Source: Branchiibius sp. NY16-3462-2 (lineage in GTDB: Bacteria; Actinomycetota; Actinomycetes; Actinomycetales; Dermatophilaceae). From it: DNA of 64,000 bases. The stretch's first letter is position 1; the number at the start of each line of letters is the position of its first letter. The stretch covers positions 1 to 64,000 of the forward strand of contig NZ_LVCF01000030.1 in assembly GCF_001594145.1 (NCBI RefSeq). Direction: 5' to 3'. The translations under genes were made by a program, and so were the position numbers. Below, one piece after another: positions 15,657-25,571 of the stretch. A model generated the notes under the pieces. It did no database searches. It saw only the letters and a program-made list of their open reading frames with translations, and was not told the DNA's origin.

Positions 15657-17420
15657 ATGTACTACAGCAGCGGCAACTACGAAGCCTTTGCCCGCCCGCG
15701 TAAGCCCGAGGGGGTGGATGACAAGACCGCCTGGTTCGTCGGCGCTGGCCTGGCCTCCCTGTCGGGCGCGGCCTTCCTGATCCGCGACGGTCAGATGGAC
15801 GGTTCGAAGATCACCATCCTGGAAGAGCTCAAGCTCCCTGGCGGTGCGCTCGATGGGATCAAGGAGCCCAAGAAGGGTTTCGTGATCCGCGGCGGCCGCG
15901 AGATGGAGAACCACTTCGAGTGTCTGTGGGATCTCTTCCGCACGATCCCATCGATCGAGGTCGAGGGCGCCAGCGTGCTGGACGAGTTCTACTGGCTGAA
16001 CAAGGACGACCCGAACTTCTCCCTCGAACGCGCCACGATGGACCGCGGGCAGAGCGCGCACACTGACAACAAGTTCATGATGTCGCAGAAGGCGCAGAAC
16101 GAACTGGTCAAGCTCTTCATGGCCACGCGCAAGGAGATGGAGAACAAGCGGATCGACGAGGTCTTCACCGACGAGTTCTTCAACAGCAACTTCTGGCTCT
16201 ACTGGCAGACGATGTTCGCCTTCGAGAAGTGGCACTCGGCGCTGGAGATGAAGCTCTATGTCCACCGCTTCATCCACCACATCGCCGGTCTGCCCGACCT
16301 CAGCACGCTGAAGTTCACCAAGTACAACCAGTACGAGTCGTTGGTGCTGCCACTGTACAAGTACCTGCTGGACCACGGGGTGACCTTCCACTTCGACACC
16401 ACGGTCACCGATGTCGACTTCGACCTCAGTGACCCGGACAAGAAGAAGGCGACCTACATCCACTGGATCAAGGAAGGCGCCGAGGGCGGCGTCGACCTGG
16501 GTGAGAACGACCTGATCTTCATGACCATCGGCTCCTTGACCGAGAACTCCGACGAAGGCGACCAGCACACCGCGGCCAAGCTCAACACCGGACCGGCACC
16601 GGCCTGGGACCTATGGCGCAAGATCTCCGCGAAGCACGAATCCTTCGGTCACCCGGACGTTTTCGCGGGCGACATCGAGAAGTCCAAGTGGGAGTCGGCG
16701 ACGGTGACCACGCTGGACCACCGGATCCCGGAGTACATCCAGAAGATCACCCAGCGCGATCCGTTCAGCGGCAAGATCGTCACCGGCGGCATCGTCACGG
16801 TCAAGGACTCCGCCTGGTTCATGAGCTGGACCGTCAACCGGCAGCCGCACTTCAAGCAGCAGCCCAAGGACCAGATCGTGGTCTGGGTCTACGCCCTGAA
16901 CAGCGACACCCCGGGTGACTACACCAAGAAGTCGATCCAGGACTCCACGGGTGAGGAGATCGCCTCCGAGTGGCTCTACCACCTGGGTGTGCCCGAGGCC
17001 GACATCCCCGAGCTGGCAGCGAACGGCGCGAAGACCGTGCCGTGCATGATGCCCTACGTCACGGCGTTCTTCATGCCGCGCCAGGCCGGCGACCGCCCGG
17101 ACGTCGTCCCCGAAGGTTCGGTGAACTTCGCGTTCATCGGCCAGTTCGCCGAGTCCAGGGAACGCGACTGCGTCTTCACCACCGAGTACTCCGTGCGGAC
17201 CCCGATGGAGGCGGTCTACACCCTGCTCGATATCGAGCGAGGTGTCCCCGAAGTCTTCAACTCGACGTACGACGTGCGCAGCCTGCTCACCGCGACCAAT
17301 CGGTTGCGCGACGGCAAGGAGCTCACTTTGCCCGGATTGAAGTTCGCCCAGCCGTGGATGAAGGCGAAGGTGACCAAGAACGAGGTCGGCGAACTGCTGA
17401 CCAAGTACGGCGTCATCTGA
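15657..17420 (+). CDS. ohyA: Oleate hydratase
   Basis: A 587-residue FAD-dependent fatty acid double-bond hydratase, the usual family length, converting oleate to 10-hydroxystearate. The N-terminus (KTAWFVGAGLASLSGAAFLI) is the FAD-binding GxGxxS-type loop, followed by EELKLPGGALDGI and the GFVIRGGREMENHFECLWDL signature, where the Glu is a family catalytic residue; DKKKATYIHW and FIGQFAESRERDCVFTTEYS follow. An AAGGAG Shine-Dalgarno precedes the ATG. It is coupled to the upstream dehydrogenase under the palindrome at 14734. The enzyme detoxifies or metabolises unsaturated fatty acids at the membrane face. Confidence 0.95.
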   Translation: MYYSSGNYEAFARPRKPEGVDDKTAWFVGAGLASLSGAAFLIRDGQMDGSKITILEELKLPGGALDGIKEPKKGFVIRGGREMENHFECLWDLFRTIPSIEVEGASVLDEFYWLNKDDPNFSLERATMDRGQSAHTDNKFMMSQKAQNELVKLFMATRKEMENKRIDEVFTDEFFNSNFWLYWQTMFAFEKWHSALEMKLYVHRFIHHIAGLPDLSTLKFTKYNQYESLVLPLYKYLLDHGVTFHFDTTVTDVDFDLSDPDKKKATYIHWIKEGAEGGVDLGENDLIFMTIGSLTENSDEGDQHTAAKLNTGPAPAWDLWRKISAKHESFGHPDVFAGDIEKSKWESATVTTLDHRIPEYIQKITQRDPFSGKIVTGGIVTVKDSAWFMSWTVNRQPHFKQQPKDQIVVWVYALNSDTPGDYTKKSIQDSTGEEIASEWLYHLGVPEADIPELAANGAKTVPCMMPYVTAFFMPRQAGDRPDVVPEGSVNFAFIGQFAESRERDCVFTTEYSVRTPMEAVYTLLDIERGVPEVFNSTYDVRSLLTATNRLRDGKELTLPGLKFAQPWMKAKVTKNEVGELLTKYGVI

Positions 17421-17439
17421 CCCGAAACCGCACCACACA

Positions 17440-17472
17440 GGGGAGCCCCGGCCGATCCGGCCGGGGCTCCCC
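17440..17472 (+). terminator. Strong hairpin terminator after oleate hydratase
   Basis: A perfect 15-bp inverted repeat (arms at 17440-17454 and 17458-17472) with a 3-base loop, almost entirely G/C, begins 19 bp after the oleate hydratase stop and is followed by TTG. It lacks a long U-tract, as is common in actinobacteria. Confidence 0.85.
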
Positions 17473-17608
17473 TTGTGCGCGGCCGGGCCCGCGCACCCGT
17501 GAGTGTCCTGGGAGTCGGGCGGGTCGCTGTATCTATGCGGCAGCTGTGTGTCATGGTGTCCCTGCCGACATGGCGTCGGTCTGATGGAGCGGCCTCGGGG
17601 GTCGATAC

Positions 17609-19810
17609 GTGAATACCACACGACGGGTGCTGGCCGGATGCGCCGCAACCCTGATCGCTGCGACGACCATTGGCGCGAATTCGGTTGCGAGCGCGAGTAA
17701 TTCGACGGTTGCCGCGAAGCCGGCAGCCAGCAGATCCGCGGTGTCTGCAACGAAAGCCATCCGGCTCATCACCGGTGAGACGGTGCTCCGACGACAGGTG
17801 TCGGGCCATCCGGTGACGACGGTCATCCCGGCAGCCGGGGAACGCGGCGGCCTGGTGCGGATGAGCAACCCGAAACAGTCGTTGCTGATCCCCACCGCCG
17901 CGCTGCCGTATCTGGGCAGCGCTCTGGATCCGGCGCTGTTCGACATCTCGAAGGTCTCGAGCGGCCTGACGGTGCACGTCGCCGCCCCGAAACTGGCGAG
18001 CGTGAAGATCCCCGGTCTGCACGTCACCAAGCGGACGTCGACCGAGATCACCGGCACGTTCGACCGCAGCGGAAGCGCCGCGTTCGGCGCGGCTCTGCGC
18101 AAACAGGCCGCGGCCGATCGTGCCGCCCACCGCACGAGCACCAGCCTGTTCGGTGCGGCCCGGATCAGTGTGACGGCGGGGCCGGCGCACATCGTCAAGC
18201 CTGCCTTCGCACAGGTCACCACCCGGTTCGCGGTACGCGACCGCAGCGGGCGGCCAGCGAATTTCGCGATGCTCTTCCTGCTCAACCTGGACAACCCCGA
18301 TAAGTTCGCCAATCCGGTCATGGTGATGGCCGGTCAGGCCAGGGCGAGCCTGCCCAAGGGCCGCTACACCGTGTTCGCCGTGATGAGCGACGACACCTCC
18401 GACTCGGTCGTCAGCCTTCCGCTGATCCACGCGAAGACCAACCTGCAGAAGTTCACCATCGACGCGCGGCGGGCGACGGCAAAGGTCTCGCTGGTGACGC
18501 CCCGACCGACGGCCGCCGACTACGAGCTGACCTCCCTCGATGTCGAGCAGGAGGTGACGTTCCAGGGCGAGGACTACCTGGGCCAGACCTACGTCGACAA
18601 CGGGGTGATCGAGTTCGGCCGTCGCGACCTGTTCGTGGCCCCCAGCGCTGCACCGCCCGTCGGCACCCAGACCGTGAGCACCGCGTTCCTGTTCGGCAAC
18701 GACCAGATGTCAGCGACGCCCTACTCCTATACCGCCTCCTATCAGGCCAGCGGTGCCATCTCGGGGTCCCAGCGGCACGTGGTGCGCGACGTCGCCACCC
18801 TCGCCATGAGCTACTACCCCAGCGCGCCGGGGGTCACCGGCGGTATCAGCCACATGGCGGTGCCTGCTGACGACGCACCCGTGTCGACGTTCGCCTGGTC
18901 AACCCCGCCAGGCGGCCGCGCGACCGACTACCTGGTCTCCCCGAAGGGGATGCTGTGGCAGGACGACTACCTCCCGTCGATGGACCTGATGGCTACGTCG
19001 ATGGTCGATGTGCAGGATCTGCCTCGTGCGCGCGTGGCCGGGCAGACGTACCCCGTGGACTTCCTGCGCGGGCCGCTGGCACCGGGGCTGCCGGTCGCTG
19101 CGGTCGGTCCGGCGACTGTCTGCTACTCCTGTCGCTCCGATGACCAGATCTTCGTGGCTCTGGCCCCTCTCACCGACTCCGTGCCCGGCCACTTCGGGTC
19201 CGTGGGCATCGCCCCGGACGGTCCCACTGTGGCCGACTTCAAGGTCTGGCAGGACGGCAAACTGATCGACAGTGAGAGCAACAATTCCGCGATCATGCTC
19301 ACAATGCCCGCACGGGCAACCACGGTCCGGGCCCGGCTCGAGACCTGGCTGCGACCAACCGGCTTCGCGCGGTCCCCGCACGCCGTGACCGACCTGACCA
19401 TCCGCACCTCGGCCGCCGATCCGATCGCACCCGGCTCGTGGGACTGTGGCGACGACCCGTGGGGTGAACCCACGTCCTGCCGGGTCCCCGCCGAACTCAC
19501 GACCTCTGTGCCGTTGCCGACCGCCCTGGACAGCACCATGACCGTGGGAGCGCACCCCTTCACGTTCTCGATCGCTCCGATCATCGGTAAGGCCGCGGTG
19601 ACCGCGACACTGCAGATCAGCCTGGATGGTGGGCGTACCTTCAGCAACGTGCCGGTCACCGCCCTGGGCGGCAACCAGTTCCGCGCCGCGCTGACGAATT
19701 CGCCTGCGTCTGTAGGGAAGTCGGTGACGATCAGGGTCAGCGGGCACACCGCGGACGGTGCCTCGATCACGCAAACCACGGACTCGGCGTACGTCGTGAA
19801 GGGAGCCTGA
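17609..19810 (+). CDS. Secreted S8-peptidase-like protein without catalytic domain
   Basis: A 733-residue exported protein. The signal peptide (RRVLAGCAATLIAATTIGAN) is cleaved around residues 28-32. Residues 45-110 (AIRLITGETV, LLIPTAALPYLGSALDPALFD) resemble the propeptide region of large streptomycete S8 (subtilisin-like) peptidases. The rest resembles their C-terminal beta domains (for example DYLVSPKG, and AGQTYPVDFLRGPLAPGL). The subtilisin signatures (Asp DTG, His HGTH, Ser GTSMA) are absent, so it cannot be a peptidase of that type. It is followed after 1 bp by an S53 peptidase gene, so the two are probably co-expressed. GTG start at 17609 follows a GGGGG Shine-Dalgarno. Possible roles are chaperone, inhibitor or substrate-binding partner. 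Function unknown. Confidence 0.7.
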   Translation: MNTTRRVLAGCAATLIAATTIGANSVASASNSTVAAKPAASRSAVSATKAIRLITGETVLRRQVSGHPVTTVIPAAGERGGLVRMSNPKQSLLIPTAALPYLGSALDPALFDISKVSSGLTVHVAAPKLASVKIPGLHVTKRTSTEITGTFDRSGSAAFGAALRKQAAADRAAHRTSTSLFGAARISVTAGPAHIVKPAFAQVTTRFAVRDRSGRPANFAMLFLLNLDNPDKFANPVMVMAGQARASLPKGRYTVFAVMSDDTSDSVVSLPLIHAKTNLQKFTIDARRATAKVSLVTPRPTAADYELTSLDVEQEVTFQGEDYLGQTYVDNGVIEFGRRDLFVAPSAAPPVGTQTVSTAFLFGNDQMSATPYSYTASYQASGAISGSQRHVVRDVATLAMSYYPSAPGVTGGISHMAVPADDAPVSTFAWSTPPGGRATDYLVSPKGMLWQDDYLPSMDLMATSMVDVQDLPRARVAGQTYPVDFLRGPLAPGLPVAAVGPATVCYSCRSDDQIFVALAPLTDSVPGHFGSVGIAPDGPTVADFKVWQDGKLIDSESNNSAIMLTMPARATTVRARLETWLRPTGFARSPHAVTDLTIRTSAADPIAPGSWDCGDDPWGEPTSCRVPAELTTSVPLPTALDSTMTVGAHPFTFSIAPIIGKAAVTATLQISLDGGRTFSNVPVTALGGNQFRAALTNSPASVGKSVTIRVSGHTADGASITQTTDSAYVVKGA

Positions 19811-19811
19811 G

Positions 19812-21017
19812 ATGCATGCCGCCATGCGCAGGTTGCTGGTCCCGCTGCTGAGCGTGGCCCTGGCCGGACTGGGTGTCCTCGGCACCGAGCCAGCTATCGC
19901 TGGCCCCTCCCCGTTGCCCCCGAGCGGGACGGCACGGGACGCTTGCGCGGCTGTCCCGGCGGGCAAAGCCCGGTGCCTGGCGCAGTACCGCACCTCGACC
20001 TCCGGGCGCCGGATCAATCTGCCGCAGGTGATCCAGACCCTCGGACCCTCGCAGATCGCCTCGGCCTACGGCCTGCACGGTGGTGCGGTCGGCGTGACCG
20101 TGGCGATCGTGGGAGCGTTCAGCAATCCCCACCTGGAGAAGGACCTCGCGGTCTATCGCAAGCAGGCGGGGCTGCCGGCTTGTACCAGGGGCAACGGTTG
20201 TCTACGCATCGTCAACCAGCGGGGAGCGAGCGCCCCGTTGCCGCCGACGGATCCCGACTGGGGCCTGGAGGCGGCGCTGGACGTTGATGCCGTCTCCGCC
20301 GCGTGCCCGGCCTGCAAGATCCTGGTCGTGGAGGCCGACGACAACGACGACGTCTCGCTGGGCACCGCAGTCAACACCGCGGTCCGGCTGAAAGCAGCGG
20401 TCGTCTCCAACAGCTACGGCGGTCCCGAATACACCGCGGTGCGCAGCCTCGCCACCCGTTACTACCGACACCCCGGTGTGCCGATCGTCGCCTCGTCGGG
20501 TGACGACGGGTTCGAGCCGGCCAGCTTCCCGGCGAGTTCACCGACCGTGATCTCTGTCGGTGGCACGTCGTTGACCCGCAACCCGCGCACGGTCCGTGGC
20601 TGGAGTGAGTCCGCGTGGGAGAGCGGCGGCAGCGGCTGCTCGGCCTGGTTCGCCAAGCCGGCTTTCCAGTCGCGGCGGTTGACCCACTGCCCGACGCGCA
20701 CCAGCACCGACCTGTCCGTGGTCGCCGACCCGTACAGCAACTTCGCCGTGTACGACACCTTCGGCACCCCCAACGACTGGCTGTTGGTCGGCGGGACCAG
20801 CCTGTCGGCGCCGTTGGTCGCGGGGATGATTGCCCGCGCCGGCCACGCGAAGTCCTACGGCGCGTCTGCGGCGCGGATCTACCAGCACCGTTCGTGGTTC
20901 CGCGACATCACGTCCGGAAGCAACGGCTACTGCGGCGGCGACTACCTGTGCACGGCCAGGAAGGGCTACGACGCCCCAACCGGAGTGGGAACGCCGCGCG
21001 GCCTGCGCGGCCTGTGA
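19812..21017 (+). CDS. Secreted S53 family peptidase (sedolisin-like)
   Basis: A 401-residue exported serine-carboxyl endopeptidase. Signal peptide to about residue 30. The catalytic domain begins around residue 70 with LPQVIQTLGPSQIASAYGL. The catalytic Glu and Asp are in GLEAALDVDAV (E153, D157); the oxyanion-hole Asp is in VASSGDDG; the nucleophilic Ser is in GGTSLSAPLVAG. The C-terminal GYDAPTGVGTP is the family calcium-site region. Between signal peptide and domain there are only about 40 residues, so the usual long pro-domain of sedolisins is absent. It starts 1 bp after the 733-residue partner stop. It degrades extracellular protein, probably at low pH, as the family does. Confidence 0.88.
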   Translation: MHAAMRRLLVPLLSVALAGLGVLGTEPAIAGPSPLPPSGTARDACAAVPAGKARCLAQYRTSTSGRRINLPQVIQTLGPSQIASAYGLHGGAVGVTVAIVGAFSNPHLEKDLAVYRKQAGLPACTRGNGCLRIVNQRGASAPLPPTDPDWGLEAALDVDAVSAACPACKILVVEADDNDDVSLGTAVNTAVRLKAAVVSNSYGGPEYTAVRSLATRYYRHPGVPIVASSGDDGFEPASFPASSPTVISVGGTSLTRNPRTVRGWSESAWESGGSGCSAWFAKPAFQSRRLTHCPTRTSTDLSVVADPYSNFAVYDTFGTPNDWLLVGGTSLSAPLVAGMIARAGHAKSYGASAARIYQHRSWFRDITSGSNGYCGGDYLCTARKGYDAPTGVGTPRGLRGL

Positions 21018-21166
21018 TCTGCTCGATGTGACCGGGCGCACGCTGGTCCGCGACCGTCGAGGCGCAGACAGCGACCTACGATCGAAGAGCATGACGCGGT
21101 GCGCCAACCGCATCGTTGCCACCGTCTCACCGATGACGTCTGGGGCCCGAGCACCGGGACACCGTA

Positions 21167-23212
21167 GTGGACGATCCCCACGAAGGGATGAGCCGTCGGC
21201 TGCTGCTGGGAATAGCACCGGCGATAGCCGCAGGCGCAGTACTCGGTCCGCTGAGCGGATGCCGCTCCTCCCCGTCCGCTGCCGTAGCTGGCGCGACGGT
21301 GGCAACGCCGGGCGCTGTCTTCGACTCGGATCGAATGCACCGGGCACTGTCCGCGGTGCCGCACCGCCGGATGAGTGGGGTCACCGCACCCCGGCTCGCT
21401 GACGATCTCATCCCACCGACCAACCGGTGGTTCTCATCGCTTGCCCTGGGGCCGAGGTCGCGGCCGGTGTTCCCGCTTCCGTTGAGTTTTGCCTCTACCG
21501 CAGGGGGTTTCGCGTTCGGTGTGCCGGTGGTGACCACCACCGCCGACCAGATCACCGGCCCCGCGAGCAGCGATGTGACCGTGCTGCTGCCCGGTCTGCG
21601 CACGACCATGGTCACGGCGTACGACGAGGCCAGCGTGACCGTGACGTTCCTCGGTCCCCAGGGTGCCCTGGGCCACGTCGTGCTGGCCCGCGGATCGCCG
21701 TACCTCACCCTGACCGCGGACGCCGCACTGTCTGTCCGCACCAACCTGGCCTTCGCCGCGGACCGCGACAGCCGTGCTGGGTCGGGACGACACTACGGGG
21801 TGGTTGCCGACGGCTGCACGATCGACGGCACCCAGGTACGGCTGGCCCCCGGTGACCGGGTGACCTGGTTCCCTGTCCCTGACGGCACGACACGCACCAA
21901 GATGGCGGCGCACGCCATCCGCCTCACCGGTACCGATCTGGGCTACTCCGTCACCACTCAGTCGGCGACCACCCGGATCACCTACCGCGGCAACGGATCC
22001 GGCGCTTTCGGGGTTCTGCTGCACCACCGCGACGGGTTGGCCGACGGCATCTCGAACGACCTGGGCAGCCTGCCGACGGTCTTCGGGCGAATGGCTATCT
22101 GCAGCGGATCAGCGCTGCAGTGGAGCAGCCCCGTCCGGCCGTTACGCGCGGGACTGCCGGTCGAGTCGCTACCGACCGCCGATCGCGCCCGACTCGCATC
22201 GCAGGTGCGCGCCGACGTTGCTGGCGCTGCCTTCCCGGCGGACACGTACTACGGCGGCAAGGCGCTCCAACGCATGGCGCAGCTGTGGATGCTCGCGGGT
22301 CAGCTCAACCTGAAGGACGCGGCGGCGGCTGCCAAGGCCGCCCTGGTCGGCCAGCTCGACCTGTGGACCGACCCCGCCGGAGCAAGCAAACGGAGCAGCA
22401 AGTGCTTCGTCTATGACGACCGGGCGCGCGGTCTGATCGGCCTGCAGCCGTCCTTCGGCAGCGAGGGCTTCAGCGACCATCACTTCCATTACGGCTACTT
22501 CCTTTACACCGCAGGCATTCTGGCCGCTGAGGATCCGGCACTCCTCACGCGCTGGCAGCCGGTGATGGACCTGGTGGCTGCTGACGTCGCGAACAGCGGA
22601 GGGACAGGTCTGTTCCCCGACCGACGCACCTTCGATGCCTATGCCGGGCAGTCCTGGGCCAGCGGCAGTGCGCCGTTCGACCTGGGCAACGACCAGGAGA
22701 GCTCGTCCGAAGCAGCCAACGCGTGGATCGGACTGGCCTGGTGGGCCCGGGCAACCGGCAACTCCGGACTGGCCAGCGAAGCGGCCTGGATGCTGGCCGG
22801 GGAGACGCGGGCCGCTCTGAGGTACGGCCTCTATCTCGACGGGACGGACCCGGTCTACCACGGGTACCAGCATTCGATCGTCAGCCTGACGTTCGGGGCG
22901 CAGCGGTCCTACCGGACCTGGTTCTCCGACGCGCCGACAGCCAAACTGGCCATCCAGTTACTTCCCGCCTCTCCGACCGCCATGTCCTACCTTCGGTCAG
23001 TACCTCCTGATCGGATCCGCTGGAACGTGCGATCTGCCACTGCCAGTGGCGGTTTCGGTCAAACATTCGGCGACTACGCCCTGATGTACTCCGCTCTCGC
23101 CGGCACCAAGGATCGTTCGCAGGCACTCGCGGTCGTCCAGGACACCGGGTGGCGGCAGGTGGATCCGGGCAACTCCCTTGCCTATCTGCACGCCTGGTTG
23201 CTCACCGCATAG
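21167..23212 (+). CDS. GH81 endo-beta-1,3-glucanase lipoprotein
   Basis: A 681-residue exported glucan hydrolase. The N-terminus SRRLLLGIAPAIAAGAVLG is a Tat-type signal with a following lipobox-like Cys (LSGC), so it may be a lipoprotein. The family GH81 landmarks are PPTNRWFSSLAL early, SDHHFHYGYFLYTAGIL with the Asp/His acid-region and QESSSEAANAWIGLAWW with the catalytic Glu. Length matches GH81. It would hydrolyse beta-1,3-glucan such as laminarin or fungal cell wall. The GTG at 21167 gives the longer form; an ATG at 21188 directly follows AAGGG, so the true start is uncertain. It is monocistronic and lies after the protease genes. Confidence 0.88.
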   Translation: MDDPHEGMSRRLLLGIAPAIAAGAVLGPLSGCRSSPSAAVAGATVATPGAVFDSDRMHRALSAVPHRRMSGVTAPRLADDLIPPTNRWFSSLALGPRSRPVFPLPLSFASTAGGFAFGVPVVTTTADQITGPASSDVTVLLPGLRTTMVTAYDEASVTVTFLGPQGALGHVVLARGSPYLTLTADAALSVRTNLAFAADRDSRAGSGRHYGVVADGCTIDGTQVRLAPGDRVTWFPVPDGTTRTKMAAHAIRLTGTDLGYSVTTQSATTRITYRGNGSGAFGVLLHHRDGLADGISNDLGSLPTVFGRMAICSGSALQWSSPVRPLRAGLPVESLPTADRARLASQVRADVAGAAFPADTYYGGKALQRMAQLWMLAGQLNLKDAAAAAKAALVGQLDLWTDPAGASKRSSKCFVYDDRARGLIGLQPSFGSEGFSDHHFHYGYFLYTAGILAAEDPALLTRWQPVMDLVAADVANSGGTGLFPDRRTFDAYAGQSWASGSAPFDLGNDQESSSEAANAWIGLAWWARATGNSGLASEAAWMLAGETRAALRYGLYLDGTDPVYHGYQHSIVSLTFGAQRSYRTWFSDAPTAKLAIQLLPASPTAMSYLRSVPPDRIRWNVRSATASGGFGQTFGDYALMYSALAGTKDRSQALAVVQDTGWRQVDPGNSLAYLHAWLLTA

Positions 23213-23254
23213 CAAGTGCGTCGCGGTCTGACAATAGCCGGGCGGTGAGTTCAC

Positions 23255-23283
23255 CCGTTATCACGCTGTGGCAGTGATCACGG
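23255..23283. terminator. Candidate hairpin downstream of GH81 gene
   Basis: Inverted repeat with 10-bp arms and one mismatch (23255-23264 and 23274-23283) around a 9-base loop, 42 bp after the GH81 stop and inside a 292-bp gene-free gap. There is no U-tract. The rest of that gap, up to the acyltransferase start at 23505, shows no other structure that I can identify. Confidence 0.4.
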
Positions 23284-23504
23284 GGACCGATCTGCCGAAA
23301 CCGTCTGCGCTGCGGTTGAATTGATGCATCGCCCCAGTCCGGTGCTGAACCCGGGGCAAGTGAACGGCATTCTGACACCGCTCTCGCGGACTCCCCCGGA
23401 CGACGTCGCAGTCGACACCGTCAGCCCCTCGTTACCCGCACTCGCCAGGCCCGCTCCGCGGCCGCCCGGTGTGGTGCTCGGTGCACCCTGCGCAGGAGAT
23501 TCAG

Positions 23505-25571
23505 ATGACCTCAGCGACCATTGCACTGCCTCGTCTGTTCTCCACCGATCCGGAGGCACGGCGGTTCCGCCCGGATATCCAGGGGTTGCGCGCTGTCGCG
23601 GTGCTGGCGGTCGTGCTGTACCACGCCGGCGTACCGATGCTCACCGGAGGATTCGTCGGCGTCGACGTCTTCTTCGTCATTTCCGGTTTCCTAATCACCC
23701 AACAGTTGCTGCGCGAGTTGGCGTCGACCGACCGGATCTCGATCAGTCGCTTCTATAGCCGGCGGTTCAAGCGTCTGCTGCCGCCAGCGTTCGTGGTCAT
23801 CCTCACCACCTTGTGCTTCGGCCGGTTCGTCCTGCCCCACGACCAACTGCTGTCGCTGACCTCCGACGCCTTCTGGGCCGCGGTCTACGGCATCAACTAT
23901 CACCTTGCCCTCGAGGGCATCAACTATCAGACGGCGGCGACACCCTCTCCGCTGCAACACTTCTGGTCCCTCGCCGTCGAGGAGCAGTTCTACCTGGTGT
24001 GGCCAGGACTGCTGCTGCTGGCGGCGATGACGGTTCGGCGTTATCGGCGCCAGGCCACCATCACCGGCCTCCTATCCACGATCTTCGCCGTCAGCCTCAC
24101 CCTGTCGATAGTGACCACTGCTTCGAACGTATCGATGGCGTACTTCAGCCTGCAGACCCGCGCCTGGGAACTAGCGGCTGGCGGCCTGCTCGCGATGGCG
24201 GCACACCACCTCCGCCGCGCGCCCGAACAACTACTGCGATGGCTCGGATGGGGCGGCCTGTCAGCGATCGTGCTCAGCGCGCTGCTCTACTCGGACGCCA
24301 CCGCGTTCCCCGGGTGGGCGGCCCTGCTTCCGGTCCTCGGCTCTGCTGCGGTCATCGCCGGCGGAATGCAACCGGTGCACCGCTCGGTGGAGACGGTGCT
24401 TCTCGACCGGCGCGCGATGCAGTACGTCGGACGGACGTCGTATGCGTGGTACCTCTGGCACTGGCCGATGCTCATCCTGCTGCCGATCTGGTTGGGACGT
24501 GACCTGGCGCTCTGGGAACGCCTCGAGGTGGTGTTCATCGCCTACTGGTTCGCCGTGCTCACCTACTTCATCGAGAACGCGGCGCATCGCAGCTCCTGGC
24601 ACCACCGGCGTTGGCTGGCGGCCGGGGCGGCAATGTCCGGCGGCATCATCGCCGCAGCCTCACTGGTGACGTTGCTGATGCCCTCCCTGCAGGGCACCGG
24701 ATCGGTCGCGACGGCGAGCACGCTGCGGACTGCTGATTCCTCCACCGTGCAACAAGCGCTCGCGCGCAGCTTCAACATCACGGCGGTGCCCGCGAACCTC
24801 ACGCCCACCTTGAGCAAGGCGGAGACGGACAGTCCATGGGAGGGTGACTCGCAGTGTTTCGCCCCCCTGGCGCGGACGACGCCGAAGGCGTGCGTCTTCG
24901 GTGACCCGAAGGGGACGAAAACCGCTGTGCTGATTGGGGATTCTCACGCCGACCAATGGCTCAACGCCCTTGAGGTGGGGGCCAAGGCGAATGGCTGGCG
25001 GATCATCTCCTTCACCAAGGCTGCCTGCCCGGTGGCTGATCTTCGGGTGTGGAACAACGACCTGAAACGCGATTACACCGAGTGCACCACCTTCCGCTCC
25101 GATGCCTGGGCGCGCATCAAAGAGCTGAAACCACAGCTGATCATCGCCAGCGAGGCTGACGCGGTCGGCGCGGCCACCTACGGCGCGCACAGCTGGGCCG
25201 ACGCAACGCTTGCACAGATGAAGGTGCTCGCCGGACCCGACACCCGGCTGGCGTACCTCGGTGACTCGCCGTACATGCCCAAAGACGCCAACGGCTGCCT
25301 CGAACGCAACCTCGACGACGCTCGTCGATGCATCTACAAAGTTGATCAGAACCCTGCCTGGACCGACTTCTACCGCACCATGCGCACCACCATGCAGAAG
25401 GCCGGAGTGGGGTACGTCGACACCCACACCTTCTTCTGCAACCAGTACGTGTGTCCCGCGGTCGTCGACAACATGCTGACGCACCGCGATCAGGGTCACG
25501 TGACCCGCACCTATGCCGACTGGCTGGCACCGATGCTGACGCCGATCTTCGAGAAAGGTTCCCCATCATGA
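23505..25571 (+). CDS. Membrane acyltransferase (OafA/YrhL) with SGNH domain
   Basis: A 688-residue protein that O-acylates an extracytoplasmic polysaccharide. Residues 25-400 form the multi-helix acyltransferase-3 domain, beginning RFRPDIQGLRAVAVLAVVLYHAG (shown in part) and including VGVDVFFVISGFLITQQLLR and FWSLAVEEQFYLVWPGLLLL. The C-terminal 240 residues form an extracytoplasmic SGNH domain with VLIGDSHADQWLNAL (nucleophilic Ser) and HRDQGH (Asp/His dyad). A GGAGATTCAG Shine-Dalgarno precedes the ATG at 23505. Its stop overlaps the GT2 start by 4 bp (25568-25571), so acylation and glycan synthesis are coupled. Confidence 0.9.
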   Translation: MTSATIALPRLFSTDPEARRFRPDIQGLRAVAVLAVVLYHAGVPMLTGGFVGVDVFFVISGFLITQQLLRELASTDRISISRFYSRRFKRLLPPAFVVILTTLCFGRFVLPHDQLLSLTSDAFWAAVYGINYHLALEGINYQTAATPSPLQHFWSLAVEEQFYLVWPGLLLLAAMTVRRYRRQATITGLLSTIFAVSLTLSIVTTASNVSMAYFSLQTRAWELAAGGLLAMAAHHLRRAPEQLLRWLGWGGLSAIVLSALLYSDATAFPGWAALLPVLGSAAVIAGGMQPVHRSVETVLLDRRAMQYVGRTSYAWYLWHWPMLILLPIWLGRDLALWERLEVVFIAYWFAVLTYFIENAAHRSSWHHRRWLAAGAAMSGGIIAAASLVTLLMPSLQGTGSVATASTLRTADSSTVQQALARSFNITAVPANLTPTLSKAETDSPWEGDSQCFAPLARTTPKACVFGDPKGTKTAVLIGDSHADQWLNALEVGAKANGWRIISFTKAACPVADLRVWNNDLKRDYTECTTFRSDAWARIKELKPQLIIASEADAVGAATYGAHSWADATLAQMKVLAGPDTRLAYLGDSPYMPKDANGCLERNLDDARRCIYKVDQNPAWTDFYRTMRTTMQKAGVGYVDTHTFFCNQYVCPAVVDNMLTHRDQGHVTRTYADWLAPMLTPIFEKGSPS

